Shown: positions 26,213-34,572, numbered from the stretch's first letter. The stretch: 64,000 bases of DNA from Streptomyces coeruleorubidus (GCF_028885415.1 NZ_CP118527.1:9300001-9364000), one strand, 5' to 3'. Notes: generated from the sequence alone by a model not told the origin. Numbers and translations: made by a program.

Positions 26213-26635
26213 TCAGGCGATGGACGCCGAAATGATGGCGGAAACAGCGAGGTTGCAGGACGCCGTCACCCAGACCGCAGGATGAGGCTCTGCCTCGACC
26301 AGTGTCGCACCCAGGCGCCCTGGCGTGATCAGGTCCACCACCAGGAACGCCACGGCCATCATCACCAGCCCGAGCAGCCCGAACGCCGCGGTCGAGACCA
26401 GTCCCTTGCCGAAGTCCTCGTACGTCGTCCAGATGGACGTGAACACGATGCCACCGATACCGAGCAGTGCGGAGCTGAGCACCATGGCGGCGTTGCGATT
26501 GCGCTGTTCCCAGATCTGCCGGCCGAGCTTTCCAGGCGTCAGCACGTCGACCAGGACGATGCCGAGGACCAGCAGGACCAGTCCCAGGCCGCCGTATGCG
26601 GTGGCTCGCCCGAGTCCGTTGACGATGTCGCTCAT
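26213..26635 (-). CDS. DUF350 family membrane protein
   Basis: A 140-residue protein with four membrane segments arranged as two related halves: ATAYGGLGLVLLVLGIVLVD followed by VLTPGKL, and VSTAAFGLLGLVMMAVAFLV followed by VDLITPGRL. The repeated VD-hydrophobic-TPG(K/R)L signature is characteristic of DUF350. The start ATG 26635 gives the normal length; an extended frame upstream looks non-coding. Function is unknown, although DUF350 genes often lie near envelope-stress genes. The C-terminus (VEAEPHPAVWVTASCNLAVS) carries an additional short hydrophobic stretch. Confidence 0.75.
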   Translation of the reverse strand: MSDIVNGLGRATAYGGLGLVLLVLGIVLVDVLTPGKLGRQIWEQRNRNAAMVLSSALLGIGGIVFTSIWTTYEDFGKGLVSTAAFGLLGLVMMAVAFLVVDLITPGRLGATLVEAEPHPAVWVTASCNLAVSAIISASIA

Positions 26636-27039
26636 GAGGTTGCCGACTCCGTAGTGTGAGAGATCGTGAGTGATCGCGGTCAAGGAGAGGCAAAAGGTAG
26701 CGCACAGGTTCCGCCTACTGATCGGCGCCCGGGTCTCTGGTTGCGTAAGCGGGAGCGAGCAACGTTTGCCGATGGTTCTGGGTAGCACTTAGCGATCAGA
26801 CGACTCCGAAACGTCGATGAGAACCGGCAACGCTGGGCAACCGCTGGTGAGCTTGGCGTGCCAACTGCGGTAGCTGCCGGTGCGCGTGCGATCCGGGGTC
26901 AGGCGCCGGAGAAAAGATCGCCCATTGGCGATGACTTTGCTCCGGAGCAAGAGTCTCCTTCGGAAACGCCCCTGCCGGACGTTCACTGTTCGGGCCGGGG
27001 GCGACGCAGATCACGATCCTTGACAGGAGTCCAGCCCAT
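26636..27039. other. 400-bp intergenic region
   Basis: No gene recognised. It holds the upstream regions of the DUF350 gene (leftward) and the maleylpyruvate-isomerase-like gene (rightward) and a 14-bp palindrome at 26937-26950. Confidence 0.5.
26937..26950. promoter_or_regulatory. 14-bp perfect palindrome
   Basis: TTGCTCCGGAGCAA lies 90 bp upstream of the ATG at 27040. A perfect palindrome of this length suits a dimeric regulator; the regulator is not identified. Confidence 0.35.
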
Positions 27040-27653
27040 ATGACTGATCCGGCACTGACAGCAGACGCGCTCGCGAGACCGGGGTCAGGTCCTTGATCCG
27101 CACCGAGCGAGCGGCGCTGACGGCTGATCTCGCAGATCTGACGGACGAGCAGTGGGCAACGCCGTCGCTCTGCGCTGGTTTGACGGTGCGTGAGGTGCTG
27201 GCGCACCTGACCGCGGGCGCGAGCCTCAACGCCATCAGCTGGCTGGCGGGTGTGATCCGCTGCCGGTTCGACTTCGACAAGCAGGTGGCCATGCGGCTGG
27301 CCGAGCAACTCGGCCAGACCCCGGGCGAGACCCTTGAACGTTTCCGGCGCATGACGATCGTGCACGGAGAAGACATTCGGCGCCCGCTGGGCATCCGCCG
27401 CGACTACCCGATCGAGGTCGTCACGCAGGCGGCCGAGTACTACCAGGGATCAGACCTCGTGGTCGTAGCCAAAGGACGCATCGGTGGCCTGAGACTTGTA
27501 GCGGATGACGGTCCGTTCACGACCGGTTCCGGGTCTCTCGTGTCCGGCCGCACCTTGACCCTGGTAATGGCCATGACTGGGCGCGCGACGTACTGCGACG
27601 ATCTCGAAGGTGACGGTGTGGAACTCCTCCGCAGTCGCTGCGGGACAGCGTGA
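27040..27653 (+). pseudogene. Mycothiol-dependent maleylpyruvate isomerase-like protein (DinB fold), frameshifted
   Basis: ATG 27040 follows AGGAG and opens TDPALTADALAR. A frameshift near 27075-27090 puts the remainder in another frame: RTERAALTADLADLTDEQWA, LTVREVLAHLTAGASLNAIS, RMTIVHGEDIRRPLGI and GLRLVADDGPFTTGSGSLVS, ending at 27653. The order (DinB-like four-helix bundle with VLAHL and VHGEDIRRPLG, then an SCP2-like tail) is that of the actinobacterial maleylpyruvate-isomerase superfamily, which uses mycothiol. One indel separates it from an intact gene; otherwise translation could restart near 27093. Confidence 0.65.
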
Positions 27654-27758
27654 CACGATGTCGTTGGCATCCAGGCTGGCCCCGGACCAGTGTCGGCGTG
27701 GTCCGGGGCTGACCCGACGTGAATGGTCATCGTCGGGTGACGATGGGAATTTGGCAGG

Positions 27759-28253
27759 TCAGCCCGCGGTAGTCTCCTGTGCTGGGGCTGCCCTGGTGCT
27801 GGCGAACCGGTAGGACTCCGTGCCGGTGTCGATGATGTTCCCACCGAAGGCGAGACGGTCGACGATGGCTGCGCAGAGCTGCGGATCTGTGAACGTTTTC
27901 GTCCACCCGCCGAACGACTCGTTGGAGGCAATGGCGACGCTGTTCTTCTCTTCGCGTTCCGTCAGCACCTGGAACAGCAGCTCAGCGCCCCTGCGGTCCA
28001 GCTCCATATAGCCGAGTTCATCAATGCAGAGCAGATCGACACGCCCGTAGCGGGCGATGGTCTTGGTCAGGATCTTCTCGTCCGCGGCCTCAACCAGCTT
28101 GTTGACCAGTTTGGTGGCGAGTGTGTAGCGGACCCGGAAGCCGGCCATGGCGGCCTCGGTCCCGAGTGCGATCAGCAGGTGCGACTTGCCGGTGCCGGAG
28201 TCGCCGATCAGGCAGAGCCGCAGGCCCTTCTTGACCCATTCGCAGGACGCCAA
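27759..28253 (-). pseudogene. istB, N-terminally truncated (IS21 family)
   Basis: The fragment begins at SCEWVKKGLRLCLIGDSGTG KSH (intact Walker A) and continues through VDLLCIDELGYMELDRRGAE (Walker B) to the usual C-terminus LAFGGNIIDTGTESYRFA. Compared with the full-length copy at 53086-53859 about the first 100 residues are missing; the break at about 28253 coincides with the truncated 3' end of an IS481-type transposase. No istA partner is adjacent, so it is inert. Confidence 0.75.
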
Positions 28254-28261
28254 GGTGTGGT

Positions 28262-29041
28262 CCAGCGGGGGCTGATGCCCAGGTCGTGGCAGGTCTGGCG
28301 CCAGGTGTTCTTGGTGTAGGCCCAGGCGTTGTCCGTTAGCACCCGTTCGACGGTGATGCCCTGTTCGGCGAACCAGGTGGTGGCGCGGGTGAGGAAGCCT
28401 GCGCAGGTCGGGGCGGTCTCGTCGGGCAGGTCTTCCGTATAGGCCAGGCGGGAGTGGTCGTCCAGGGCGGTGTGCAGGTAGGCGTTTCCGGCGCCGTTGC
28501 GGCGGTCCTTGTTCGGGCTGCCGACGGCGCGGCCCAGCACCTTGTGGCCGCCGCCGTCAGGGATACGGCCGAGTTTCTTGACTTCGATGTGGATCAGTTC
28601 GCCGGGCCGGGTGCGTTCGTAGCGGCGGACGGGTTCGCTGATGGCCCGGTCGGTGGCTGCCAGGGCGGGCAGGTGGTGACGGCGCAGTATGCGGTGGGCG
28701 GTGGAAGCGGCGATGCCGCATCGGGCGGCCAGCCGGACAGGGCCGATGCGGTGCTCGCAGCGCAGGCGGACGACCTGCTGTTCGACCGTGGCCGGGGTGC
28801 GCAAGGGCTGGTGGTGCGGGCGGCTGGAGCGGTCCTGCATGCCCGCTGTGCCGTGCAGCCGGTAGCGGCCTGCCCAGCGGGCCGCGGTGGTGTGGCTGAC
28901 CTGGAAGCGTTCCGCCGCTCGTCGTAGCGGCCAGCCGTCCTCGACGACACACCGGGCCAGACGCAGCCTGCCGGTCGCAGTCAGCGGAGCATTACGGTGG
29001 AACAACGAGGGCCTCCTGGATGCCGGTTGTAGATGTCGCAA
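28262..29041 (-). pseudogene. IS481-family transposase, 3'-truncated
   Basis: Encodes HRNAPLTATGRLRLARCVVE, an HTH (WPLRRAAERFQVSHTTAARW), then GELIHIEVKKLGRIPDGGGH, second Asp VERVLTDNAWAY and GISPRWTTPWRP. After that the frame leaves the family and runs into the istB fragment, so the catalytic Glu (NGKVERFH in relatives) and about 60 residues are lost. In addition the first catalytic Asp of the HIDVKKLG motif is Glu here (HIEVKKLG). It is inactive. The upstream end near 29100 (GTGTCGCCCGTCACCAACGT) may be its terminal repeat. Confidence 0.75.
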
Positions 29042-29125
29042 TCCACACCGAACCCAGAGGCCCTCGCCCCGTTCAAGGACCGCTCAAGGCGTGTCGCCCG
29101 TCACCAACGTCCCCGGACAGCACAC

Positions 29126-29147
29126 CTAGGGCCTGTTGCGAAAGTGG
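29126..29147. repeat. CTAG target plus solo IS5-type terminal repeat
   Basis: CTAG (29126-29129) followed by GGCCTGTTGCGAAAGTG, which matches 15 of 17 positions of the terminal repeat at 20710-20726 (reverse complement, also next to CTAG). It is the end expected beyond the 3' end of a minus-strand IS5 transposase, which lies 430 bp further right. Confidence 0.65.
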
Positions 29148-29198
29148 CGGTAGTTGCTCGTGTGAGTGCTGATACGGTCGACTGCTACCTTCCGGGCC

Positions 29199-29624
29199 AT
29201 GACCGACAGCGTGTATGTGGGCAATGCGGGCAGGGACGCGGCACTGGACCGGGGGTGGCTGCTGGGGCATTTCAAGGACGCCTCCGATCCTCGACATAGC
29301 AAGGCCGTGGAGATCAAATGGGGCGTCCACCCGCAGGGCGATGAGCGGGCTCAGTGGGTGACCGGCGAAGAGCGCACCGCCCTGCTGGTCCTCATCAGCG
29401 GACGCTTCCGGGTGGAACTGCCCGGCCGCAGTGTTGTCCTGGCCCAGCAGGGGGATTACGTCGTGTGGGGCCGAGGCGTCGATCACTCCTGGTTCGCGGA
29501 GGAGGAGTCCGTGGTACTGACGGTGCGCTGGCCCTCGGTCCCCGGCTACAAGGTGATCGAGGACGATTCCGTAGCTGGTCATAGCCATTCGTTCAGGACC
29601 GCGACCAGCACCGTTGCCTCGTAG
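29199..29624 (+). CDS. Cupin-like small protein (IS passenger), C-terminus read into IS
   Basis: A 141-residue frame from ATG 29199. The core (VEIKWGVHPQGDERAQWVTG; LLVLISGRFRVELPGRSVVL; QGDYVVWGRGVDHSWFAEEE) has the beta-strand spacing and Gly turns of a single-domain cupin, with one His (VDHSW) where a metal or ligand residue often lies. True homology probably ends near VPGYKVIED; the last about 20 residues (SVAGHSHSFRTATSTVAS) are antisense to the transposase tail and may be a recent extension. Function unknown. It starts 50 bp inside the terminal repeat. Confidence 0.55.
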   Translation: MTDSVYVGNAGRDAALDRGWLLGHFKDASDPRHSKAVEIKWGVHPQGDERAQWVTGEERTALLVLISGRFRVELPGRSVVLAQQGDYVVWGRGVDHSWFAEEESVVLTVRWPSVPGYKVIEDDSVAGHSHSFRTATSTVAS

Positions 29625-30175
29625 CGGACGGCCAATTTGTCGTAGCGTGTGGCCACCGCGCGGTGGCGCTGGAGGCGATTGATCCCGTGTTCGACCGCGT
29701 GGCGTTCGCGGTAGTCGGTTTCGTCGAACTTCGGCGGCCGACCGCCGCGAGAGCCGAGCTTCTTGCGATTGCGGATCCGGTCGCCGGGACGGGGATCGTT
29801 GCCTTGATTCCGAGTCGACGAGGTAGGCGCGGTTCTTGCGGGAGTCGTACGCTTTGTCGGCCCGCACCCGGTTCGGGCGCTTGCGCGGCCGTCCCAGACA
29901 GAGCCGGGGTACCCGGATTGCTTCCAGGACCGGCTCGAACTGCGGGGAATCTCCGCGTTGTCCGGCCGCGATCACGATGGACAATGGCTCCTGGCCCTGC
30001 TCGACAGCGAGGTGGATCTTGCTGGTCAACCCACCTCGGGAGCGTCCGAGCTCGTGGTCGGCCGGCTCGGTGGTGACGCCACCGGGCGGCTCCTTCTGAA
30101 GGTCCCCCTTTTGCGCCGCCCCGGCGGCGTGCTGGTGGGCGCGGCAGACAGTGGAGTCGACGTTCATTGCTCGGC
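29579..30175 (-). pseudogene. IS5-family transposase, C-terminal two thirds, frameshifted
   Basis: Visible are [20 protein letters not shown] (first Asp), [36 protein letters not shown] (second Asp) and, in another frame after about 29830, the catalytic-Glu region ending VLVAVLNEWL-stop at 29579. At least one frameshift and loss of the first 90 residues make it non-functional. It is closely related to the transposase at 17102-18024. Confidence 0.7.
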
Positions 30176-30843
30176 GGCCGGCGGCACCCCGGCCCAGCCA
30201 GCTGGACACCTACAAGCCCTATTTGGAGACGCGCTGGGTTGAGGGCCACACCAATGCCGTTCACCTGCACGCAGAGCTGAAAGAGCTTGGCTACCGCGGC
30301 AACTACCAGACCATCAGCGACTACCTGCGGCCAGGGCGCCGGCGCCGCATCCGCGTCGTCGGGTCTGCGCCACCCGGATTCCGGCAAGCCACTGGGTGGA
30401 TCATGCGCCATCCCGACCGCCTCTCGGAGAGCGAGAGCAAACAGCTGACCGATACCCTCGCCCGTTGCCCGGAACTCGCGGCGGCCGACCGTCTCGTTCG
30501 CAACTTCGGCGAGATCCTCTCCACCCGCACAGGCCAGCACCTGAAGGACTGGGTCATCAGCGCGCGAGCCGAGAATCTTCCCGGCCTCCACTCCTTCCGC
30601 ACAGGCCAGCACCTGAAGGACTGGGTCATCAGCGCGCGAGCCGAGAATCTTCCCGGCCTCCACTCCTTCGCCTCCGGCCTGGGGAAGGACTGGGACGTCG
30701 TCGTCCAGGGCCTGACCACCCCCTGGAACTCCGGTCCCGTCGAAGGCCGGGTCAACCACATCAAAATGGTCAAGCGCCAGATGTTCGGCCGCGCCAAACT
30801 CCCGCTCCTCCGCAAACGGGTACTACTCACGGCCGTCCGATGA
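30176..30843 (+). pseudogene. ISL3-family transposase C-terminal fragment with 72-bp duplication
   Basis: Encodes SQLDTYKPYLETRWVEGHTN, LGYRGNYQTISDYLRPGRRR and the conserved end LTTPWNSGPVEGRVNHIKMV then KRQMFGRAKLPLLRKRVLL, which contains the catalytic Glu (GPVEG) of ISL3 transposases. The first two Asp residues and the N-terminal zinc finger are missing. A 24-residue block starting TGQHLKDWVISARAE is present twice in tandem. It abuts the IS5 remnant at 30175. Confidence 0.75.
30526..30669. repeat. Perfect 72-bp tandem duplication
   Basis: 30526-30597 and 30598-30669 are identical and in frame within the ISL3-type transposase fragment, adding 24 residues. Perfect identity implies a recent event, or a collapse/expansion artefact of assembly. 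Confidence 0.9.
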
Positions 30844-30923
30844 CTGTGCTGCTCAGACTGTGACTGAGTGGGGAAAGACAACGAGCGCGAAGTATCTCGG
30901 CACCCGAGGAGGCGGCGGCAGGA

Positions 30924-31289
30924 CTACGTGGTCGACTGGCCCGCTCGGCCGGCTTCTGCTCGCAACGTGCGAGCTCGCTCGGCAGGGTCGTACTTCGGCC
31001 CGACGCCCTCGATCAGCAGCAGGTCGCCCTTGATGTGATCGGTACGCAAACTCAGGATGGCCCGGTAGGCGGGAGAGTCGTACCAGGCACGGGCTTCGGC
31101 AAGGCTGGGGAACTCGATCAGCACCATGCTGCCGGGCCACGTACCCTCTACGACTTCGGCCGGCGGGCCGTGGATGACGAAGCGGCCTGCGAAGGGGTCG
31201 AGGGTCGCCTGGATGCGCTCCAGGTACTCGATGATGTCGGAGTGATTCCGGCGGCTGCGGAGATGAGCGAAGCCGTAAGCGGACACCAC
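30924..31289 (-). CDS. DUF1330 family protein
   Basis: A 121-residue protein with the dimeric ferredoxin-like DUF1330 fold: SAYGFAHLRSRRNHSDIIEY, LERIQATLDPFAGRFVIHGP then SMVLIEFPSLAEARAWYDSP and AYRAILSLRTDHIKGDLLLI, ending EGVGP. GTG 31289 (or the next GTG) with AAGGAG upstream is preferred over longer frames. Family members are small stand-alone proteins of unknown biochemical role. A 33-bp palindrome lies 59 bp upstream and may be its operator. Confidence 0.75.
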   Translation of the reverse strand: MVSAYGFAHLRSRRNHSDIIEYLERIQATLDPFAGRFVIHGPPAEVVEGTWPGSMVLIEFPSLAEARAWYDSPAYRAILSLRTDHIKGDLLLIEGVGPKYDPAERARTLRAEAGRAGQSTT

Positions 31290-31347
31290 GCGGCTCCTTC
31301 GTTTCGGGGGTGTTGGCGATGACCAGAACGTAGCTGAGGATGGTTGA

Positions 31348-31380
31348 GCGGTGCGATTACCCCTGGGGTAATCGCACCGC
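31348..31380. promoter_or_regulatory. 33-bp perfect palindrome
   Basis: GCGGTGCGATTACCCC (31348-31363), a single T, then the exact reverse complement (31365-31380). It lies upstream of the DUF1330 gene. Perfect 16-bp arms with a 1-nt centre suit either a high-affinity operator or a cruciform-forming element; a terminator would need a larger loop and a T-run. Confidence 0.6.
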
Positions 31381-31647
31381 CATATCGAAGGCACGTGCCA
31401 AGGCCACCGCCCCACCGTTCGCCTCACGGAATGTGTGCCAGATCCCCGTTCTCGCGTGCACAGCCACGAGGGCGACCAGAGCCGGTGGGACTGGTCCGGC
31501 GACAGCCCTTGATCACCCGCACTCGGTCGGGTGAAGATACCGCCGCGGCGGAACCCTCCCGAGGCGCACGTCAGCAGGCCGGACCTGGTCGTCGTCGACG
31601 TCGCCTTCTCTGAACTACGAAGTGATCAGCAAGCGGGCTGATCGTCC

Positions 31648-31764
31648 AAGCGTCGCCGACCCGATGCCATCCTGGCCGACGGCGCCTACGACTCCGCCGC
31701 CTTCCGCGAGTGGCTGCACTCCAAACGGATCGAGCCGATCACCCCGCAGCGCGGACGCAAGAAG
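31648..31764 (+). pseudogene. IS5/IS4-type transposase fragment
   Basis: Encodes KRRRPDAILADGAYDSAAFR then EWLHSKRIEPITPQRGRKK, the second-Asp region (LADGAYDS) of a DDE transposase. Nothing upstream or downstream belongs to it. Confidence 0.6.
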
Positions 31765-31793
31765 TTGGCGGCGCCTTGCCCAGCGTTCCCCAC

Positions 31794-32786
31794 TTACGCC
31801 TTGAGCCAAGTGGCCCAGGTCGGCATGGCCTTAAGCATCATGGCCATCGCCTTCACCGACTCCCTGAGTGTCTGAGCGAAGCCAGCCTGGTACTCCGGAC
31901 TCCCGCCCCGGTGGCCGCAGGCCATCCACAGCTGCCAAGCCGCCGCTCCCACGCGTCCGGCGAACATACCGGTGAACGCTGACTCATCGACCGCCCCGAC
32001 TGCCCCTCCCGCAGCGACATACCCGGAGAGGCACGCTTCGACGACACGGCGCTCGGGCACATCCAACCCGCGGCCGAAGCCGGCGAGACCGAAAGCGGTG
32101 AAGACCAGCTCCCACCACGGGTCCTGCGCCCCAGCGGCATCAAAGTCCAACAGCACCGGTCCACCGGAGCCGGTCAGAACGTTCTGGTGCCGGATGTCGC
32201 GATGCATGACCAACTTGGATCGCCACAACTCCTGCTGATCTTCGACCATGGCCTCGGCCTGCTCCACCGACAGCTTGAAGATGCGGACATGCTCGGCACT
32301 GAGGACCTCGAGGCGTTCGGCCTGAGCAAACCACTCCCCCCACTCTCCCTGGGAGTACGACCGATAGTCGCCATCGACGGTCGGGTCGGCTGGAATCGCA
32401 CACCGCGCAAGGTCAGCGACGAGCCCGCCAGCCCATGCCGCCAACGGTTCGGACGCCGGCGCGGTCGGATGCGCGCCCTCGACGAAGCGCACCGCACGGG
32501 CGTAGACACCGTCCCCGATCGGTCGCCACAGACCCGCTTCGCCCAGAGTCGTCGACTGCGGCTCGGGCATCGCGACACCGATCTCCCACGCGGCGGCTTC
32601 AAGCGCCCCTGCCTGAGCAGCCATGGGCAGCCAGAAGTCACCCCAGGGCTGGGCGATCTTCACCACCCATGAGCCGGAGTCAGTAACGACCTTCCACACC
32701 GGGTTCTGCTCGTCATCCTTGAGCAGCAGCGGGGCACCCAGCAACTGCCCCAACCCGAGCCGCTCGGCCGCCTGTGCCAGGTTCAT
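31794..32786 (-). CDS. Aminoglycoside-phosphotransferase-family kinase
   Basis: A 330-residue protein with the APH/choline-kinase fold. The N-lobe ATP-binding Lys is probably in SWVVKIAQPW (about residue 43). The catalytic loop reads VMHRDIRHQNVL (about residues 195-206) and the metal-binding motif LLDFDAAG about 15 residues later. The C-lobe continues with DPWWELVFTAFGLAGFGRGL. Family members phosphorylate aminoglycosides, macrolides, homoserine or other small alcohols; nothing in the sequence identifies the substrate, so it should not be read as a resistance gene. The start is ATG 32786. It stands alone between IS and integrase fragments. Confidence 0.8.
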   Translation of the reverse strand: MNLAQAAERLGLGQLLGAPLLLKDDEQNPVWKVVTDSGSWVVKIAQPWGDFWLPMAAQAGALEAAAWEIGVAMPEPQSTTLGEAGLWRPIGDGVYARAVRFVEGAHPTAPASEPLAAWAGGLVADLARCAIPADPTVDGDYRSYSQGEWGEWFAQAERLEVLSAEHVRIFKLSVEQAEAMVEDQQELWRSKLVMHRDIRHQNVLTGSGGPVLLDFDAAGAQDPWWELVFTAFGLAGFGRGLDVPERRVVEACLSGYVAAGGAVGAVDESAFTGMFAGRVGAAAWQLWMACGHRGGSPEYQAGFAQTLRESVKAMAMMLKAMPTWATWLKA

Positions 32787-33018
32787 AGCCAGTCATTCAA
32801 CCCGCCCGTCACCCCAGCGGCAACCGATTTAGGTGCCCTGCCCAACAATTCCAGAACTCCACAACTTGAAACCATTTCTCAGGGTTCAATAACGTTACTG
32901 GCGCGAGCGGCAATCTATGGGTATCTGATAGGTCGCTGTGGTGTTTGGCGCGTCAGTCCGTACGTGATCTGTCGAGCTGAGAGGGCTGAAGTACCAGGCT
33001 CCTCACGGGGGGCCTGGG

Positions 33019-33270
33019 TGATCGTCGACAGTGACTTCCGGCTTCATCGCGAGGCGACCGCGTTCTTGGAGCAGGTACGTGGTCTGGGCCGGTCAGTGAC
33101 ACTGAGCGGATCTACGCAAGCCGGGTGGATCTGTATCTGACCTGGTGTGATGAGAGTGGGCTGCGGTGGTCGCCTCCGGGCTTCGAGAACCTGCTGAGGT
33201 TTCGGGACTGGCTGGTGAGCGTTCCTCTGCCACCGCGGGGCCGCAGGCGAGGGCGGTGGCGCCAGGGTCG
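33019..33270 (+). pseudogene. Tyrosine recombinase (integrase) N-terminal remnant
   Basis: GTG 33019 opens VIVDSDFRLHREATAFLEQV RGLGRS. After a frameshift near 33095 the sequence continues DTERIYASRVDLYLTWCDES and ENLLRFRDWLVSVPLPPRGR. This is the SAM-like core-binding domain of an actinobacterial phage or element integrase. The catalytic domain with the R-H-R-Y residues is absent. Together with the relaxase remnant it marks a former integrative element. Confidence 0.6.
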
Positions 33271-33343
33271 TCACGGAGTGGACCTTGAAGTTCGCCACGG
33301 CCGACCCGGGGATCGAGTCGATAGACTCCGCGTTTATCGAGTC

Positions 33344-33622
33344 TTACGTGCTCGTTCGAATATATCCAAGCCTCTTGGCGATGAAGTACCCAAGACCGAA
33401 GGTGCCGCCGGATGCGATCACAGCGGCCATTGCCGTCGTCTTGAGGCTCGCACCGACGATGGCGAGCACCAGCTCAGACATTAGTGTCACGCATGCCGAC
33501 GTGAAAAGGATGACCCCGATGGCAGACCTGCTGATTTCGACGTCTTCCGATTCCTCTTGAAAAGTTTTACTTGCTGGAGGCGTCTGACCGGTTCCAATTT
33601 CAGGTGGCGTCTGATTTTTCAC
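33344..33622 (-). CDS. Small membrane protein, unknown
   Basis: A 92-residue frame starting with GTG 33622. A polar, Glu/Thr-rich N-terminus is followed by two hydrophobic helices (about residues 33-55, SAIGVILFTSACVTLMSELV; about residues 60-82, SLKTTAMAAVIASGGTFGLG) and a short basic tail. Codon usage is less GC-rich than the neighbours, suggesting transfer from elsewhere. No family is recognised. The ribosome-binding site is weak. Confidence 0.4.
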   Translation of the reverse strand: MKNQTPPEIGTGQTPPASKTFQEESEDVEISRSAIGVILFTSACVTLMSELVLAIVGASLKTTAMAAVIASGGTFGLGYFIAKRLGYIRTST

Positions 33623-33789
33623 TCAATTTACTCTCTGGTTGCGGGTGGCGCGCTGCTCGCCACCTTCGTTGCGACGACGCCCCCGTCGCCGACGACGGGG
33701 TCTTTTCCTCCTCGGGTGCCTCCGGCCTGCGGAAGTAGCGGCCGACGGGACAGCCATGGCGTCCAGGTCGCTCGTCGGGCGCAACATCG

Positions 33790-34274
33790 CCCCGTGGCCC
33801 CTAGTCGCCGATGGCGGACATCGGCCGGTTCGGCTGTACGAACGTCGGGTCGGCCAGGCCGGCTGGTCAGCGAGGTCGCCCCTGTGCTTACGGTCGGTAA
33901 GGATCCGCATGCTGCGCAGGTGCTCGGAGCGCTGGTAGCCGAGGATGTCGGCGGCGTTGCGGTGGGTCCGCAGCGCGTATAGAGCGTCGACTGCAGGTAC
34001 GGCTCGGACTTCTCCCGCTTAGCCAGCCACCGCTCCATGTCGGTGATCCCGGCTTCCGAAATGGCGTACCGCTTGCGCTCAGGACCGCTGCCGGCCTCGA
34101 TCCCGTCGACTTCGACGAGGCCGTTCTTCAGCAGCCGGGGACATCGTCGAGCAGACCTGGCCGTAGTGCAGTGGCCGGTCGTGACCGAACTTTTCGGCGA
34201 AGGCCCGCTTGAGGTCGTAGCCGTGGTTGGGGCCCGGACTCCAGGAGCCCTAGGAGTGTGTGACTGATGGACAT
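33790..34274 (-). pseudogene. PadR-family regulator, multiply frameshifted
   Basis: From ATG 34274 the pieces read SISHTLLGLLESGP, then in other frames NHGYDLKRAFAEKFGHDRPL, HYGQVCSTM, LLKNGLVEVDGIEAGSGPER, KRYAISEAGITDMERWLAKR and ALRTHRNAADILGYQRSEHL. In order they make a PadR winged helix with its C-terminal dimerisation helix. At least three indels separate the pieces, so it is dead. Its probable operator (34293-34317) is still perfect. Confidence 0.65.
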
Positions 34275-34292
34275 GCGCAGCACTCTACATGA

Positions 34293-34317
34293 GATGTATA
34301 CTTTGCGTGTATACATC
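34293..34317. promoter_or_regulatory. PadR-type operator
   Basis: GATGTATAC-TTTGCGT-GTATACATC: perfect 9-bp arms, 7-bp spacer, ATGT/ACAT half-sites as bound by PadR proteins. It lies 19 bp upstream of the padR pseudogene start. Confidence 0.65.
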
Positions 34318-34458
34318 GAGTGCTGAGTTCGCGCGGGAGCATGGCCGCGCAGGTGGAGGCCGGTTTCCACGGCTTGCTGCCGCGTCTACTGCTGGGTACC
34401 GGGTCCGGGCCGACAGGTGTCTGCGCCGGTGCCGGTAGGTTGCCTCGCCGAAGGCGCC

Positions 34459-34572
34459 TGGCTCGCCGACTGGAACGAACACGCCAAGCCCTTCGCCTGG
34501 ACCAAGACCGCCGACGAGACCCTCGACAAAGTCGCCGCCTACTGCCGACGAATCTCCGACTCAGGTCACTAG
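34459..34572 (+). pseudogene. IS630-type transposase C-terminal fragment
   Basis: Encodes WLADWNEHAKPFAWTKTADE then TLDKVAAYCRRISDSGH-stop, the very conserved last 37 residues of IS630-family transposases. Nothing else of the element is seen. Confidence 0.7.

Larger units (their letters stand above)
29130..30175 (-). mobile_element. IS5-type element with a cupin passenger gene, 5'-truncated
   Basis: The terminal repeat at 29130-29147 and the minus-strand transposase whose stop is at 29579 belong to the same IS5 group as the 20571-20726 remnant, where repeat and stop are only 5 bp apart. Here a cupin-like gene (29199-29624) fills the 430 bp between them. The transposase N-terminal part and the other end are missing where an ISL3-type fragment begins (about 30176). 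The layout repeats that of 3584-5587: cargo between transposase 3' end and terminal repeat, convergent and overlapping. Confidence 0.5.

Noticed and set aside
31794..32786. Calling the APH-like kinase an aminoglycoside-resistance gene
   Set aside because: Fold and catalytic motifs fit the whole superfamily; no subfamily signature seen and no resistance context.
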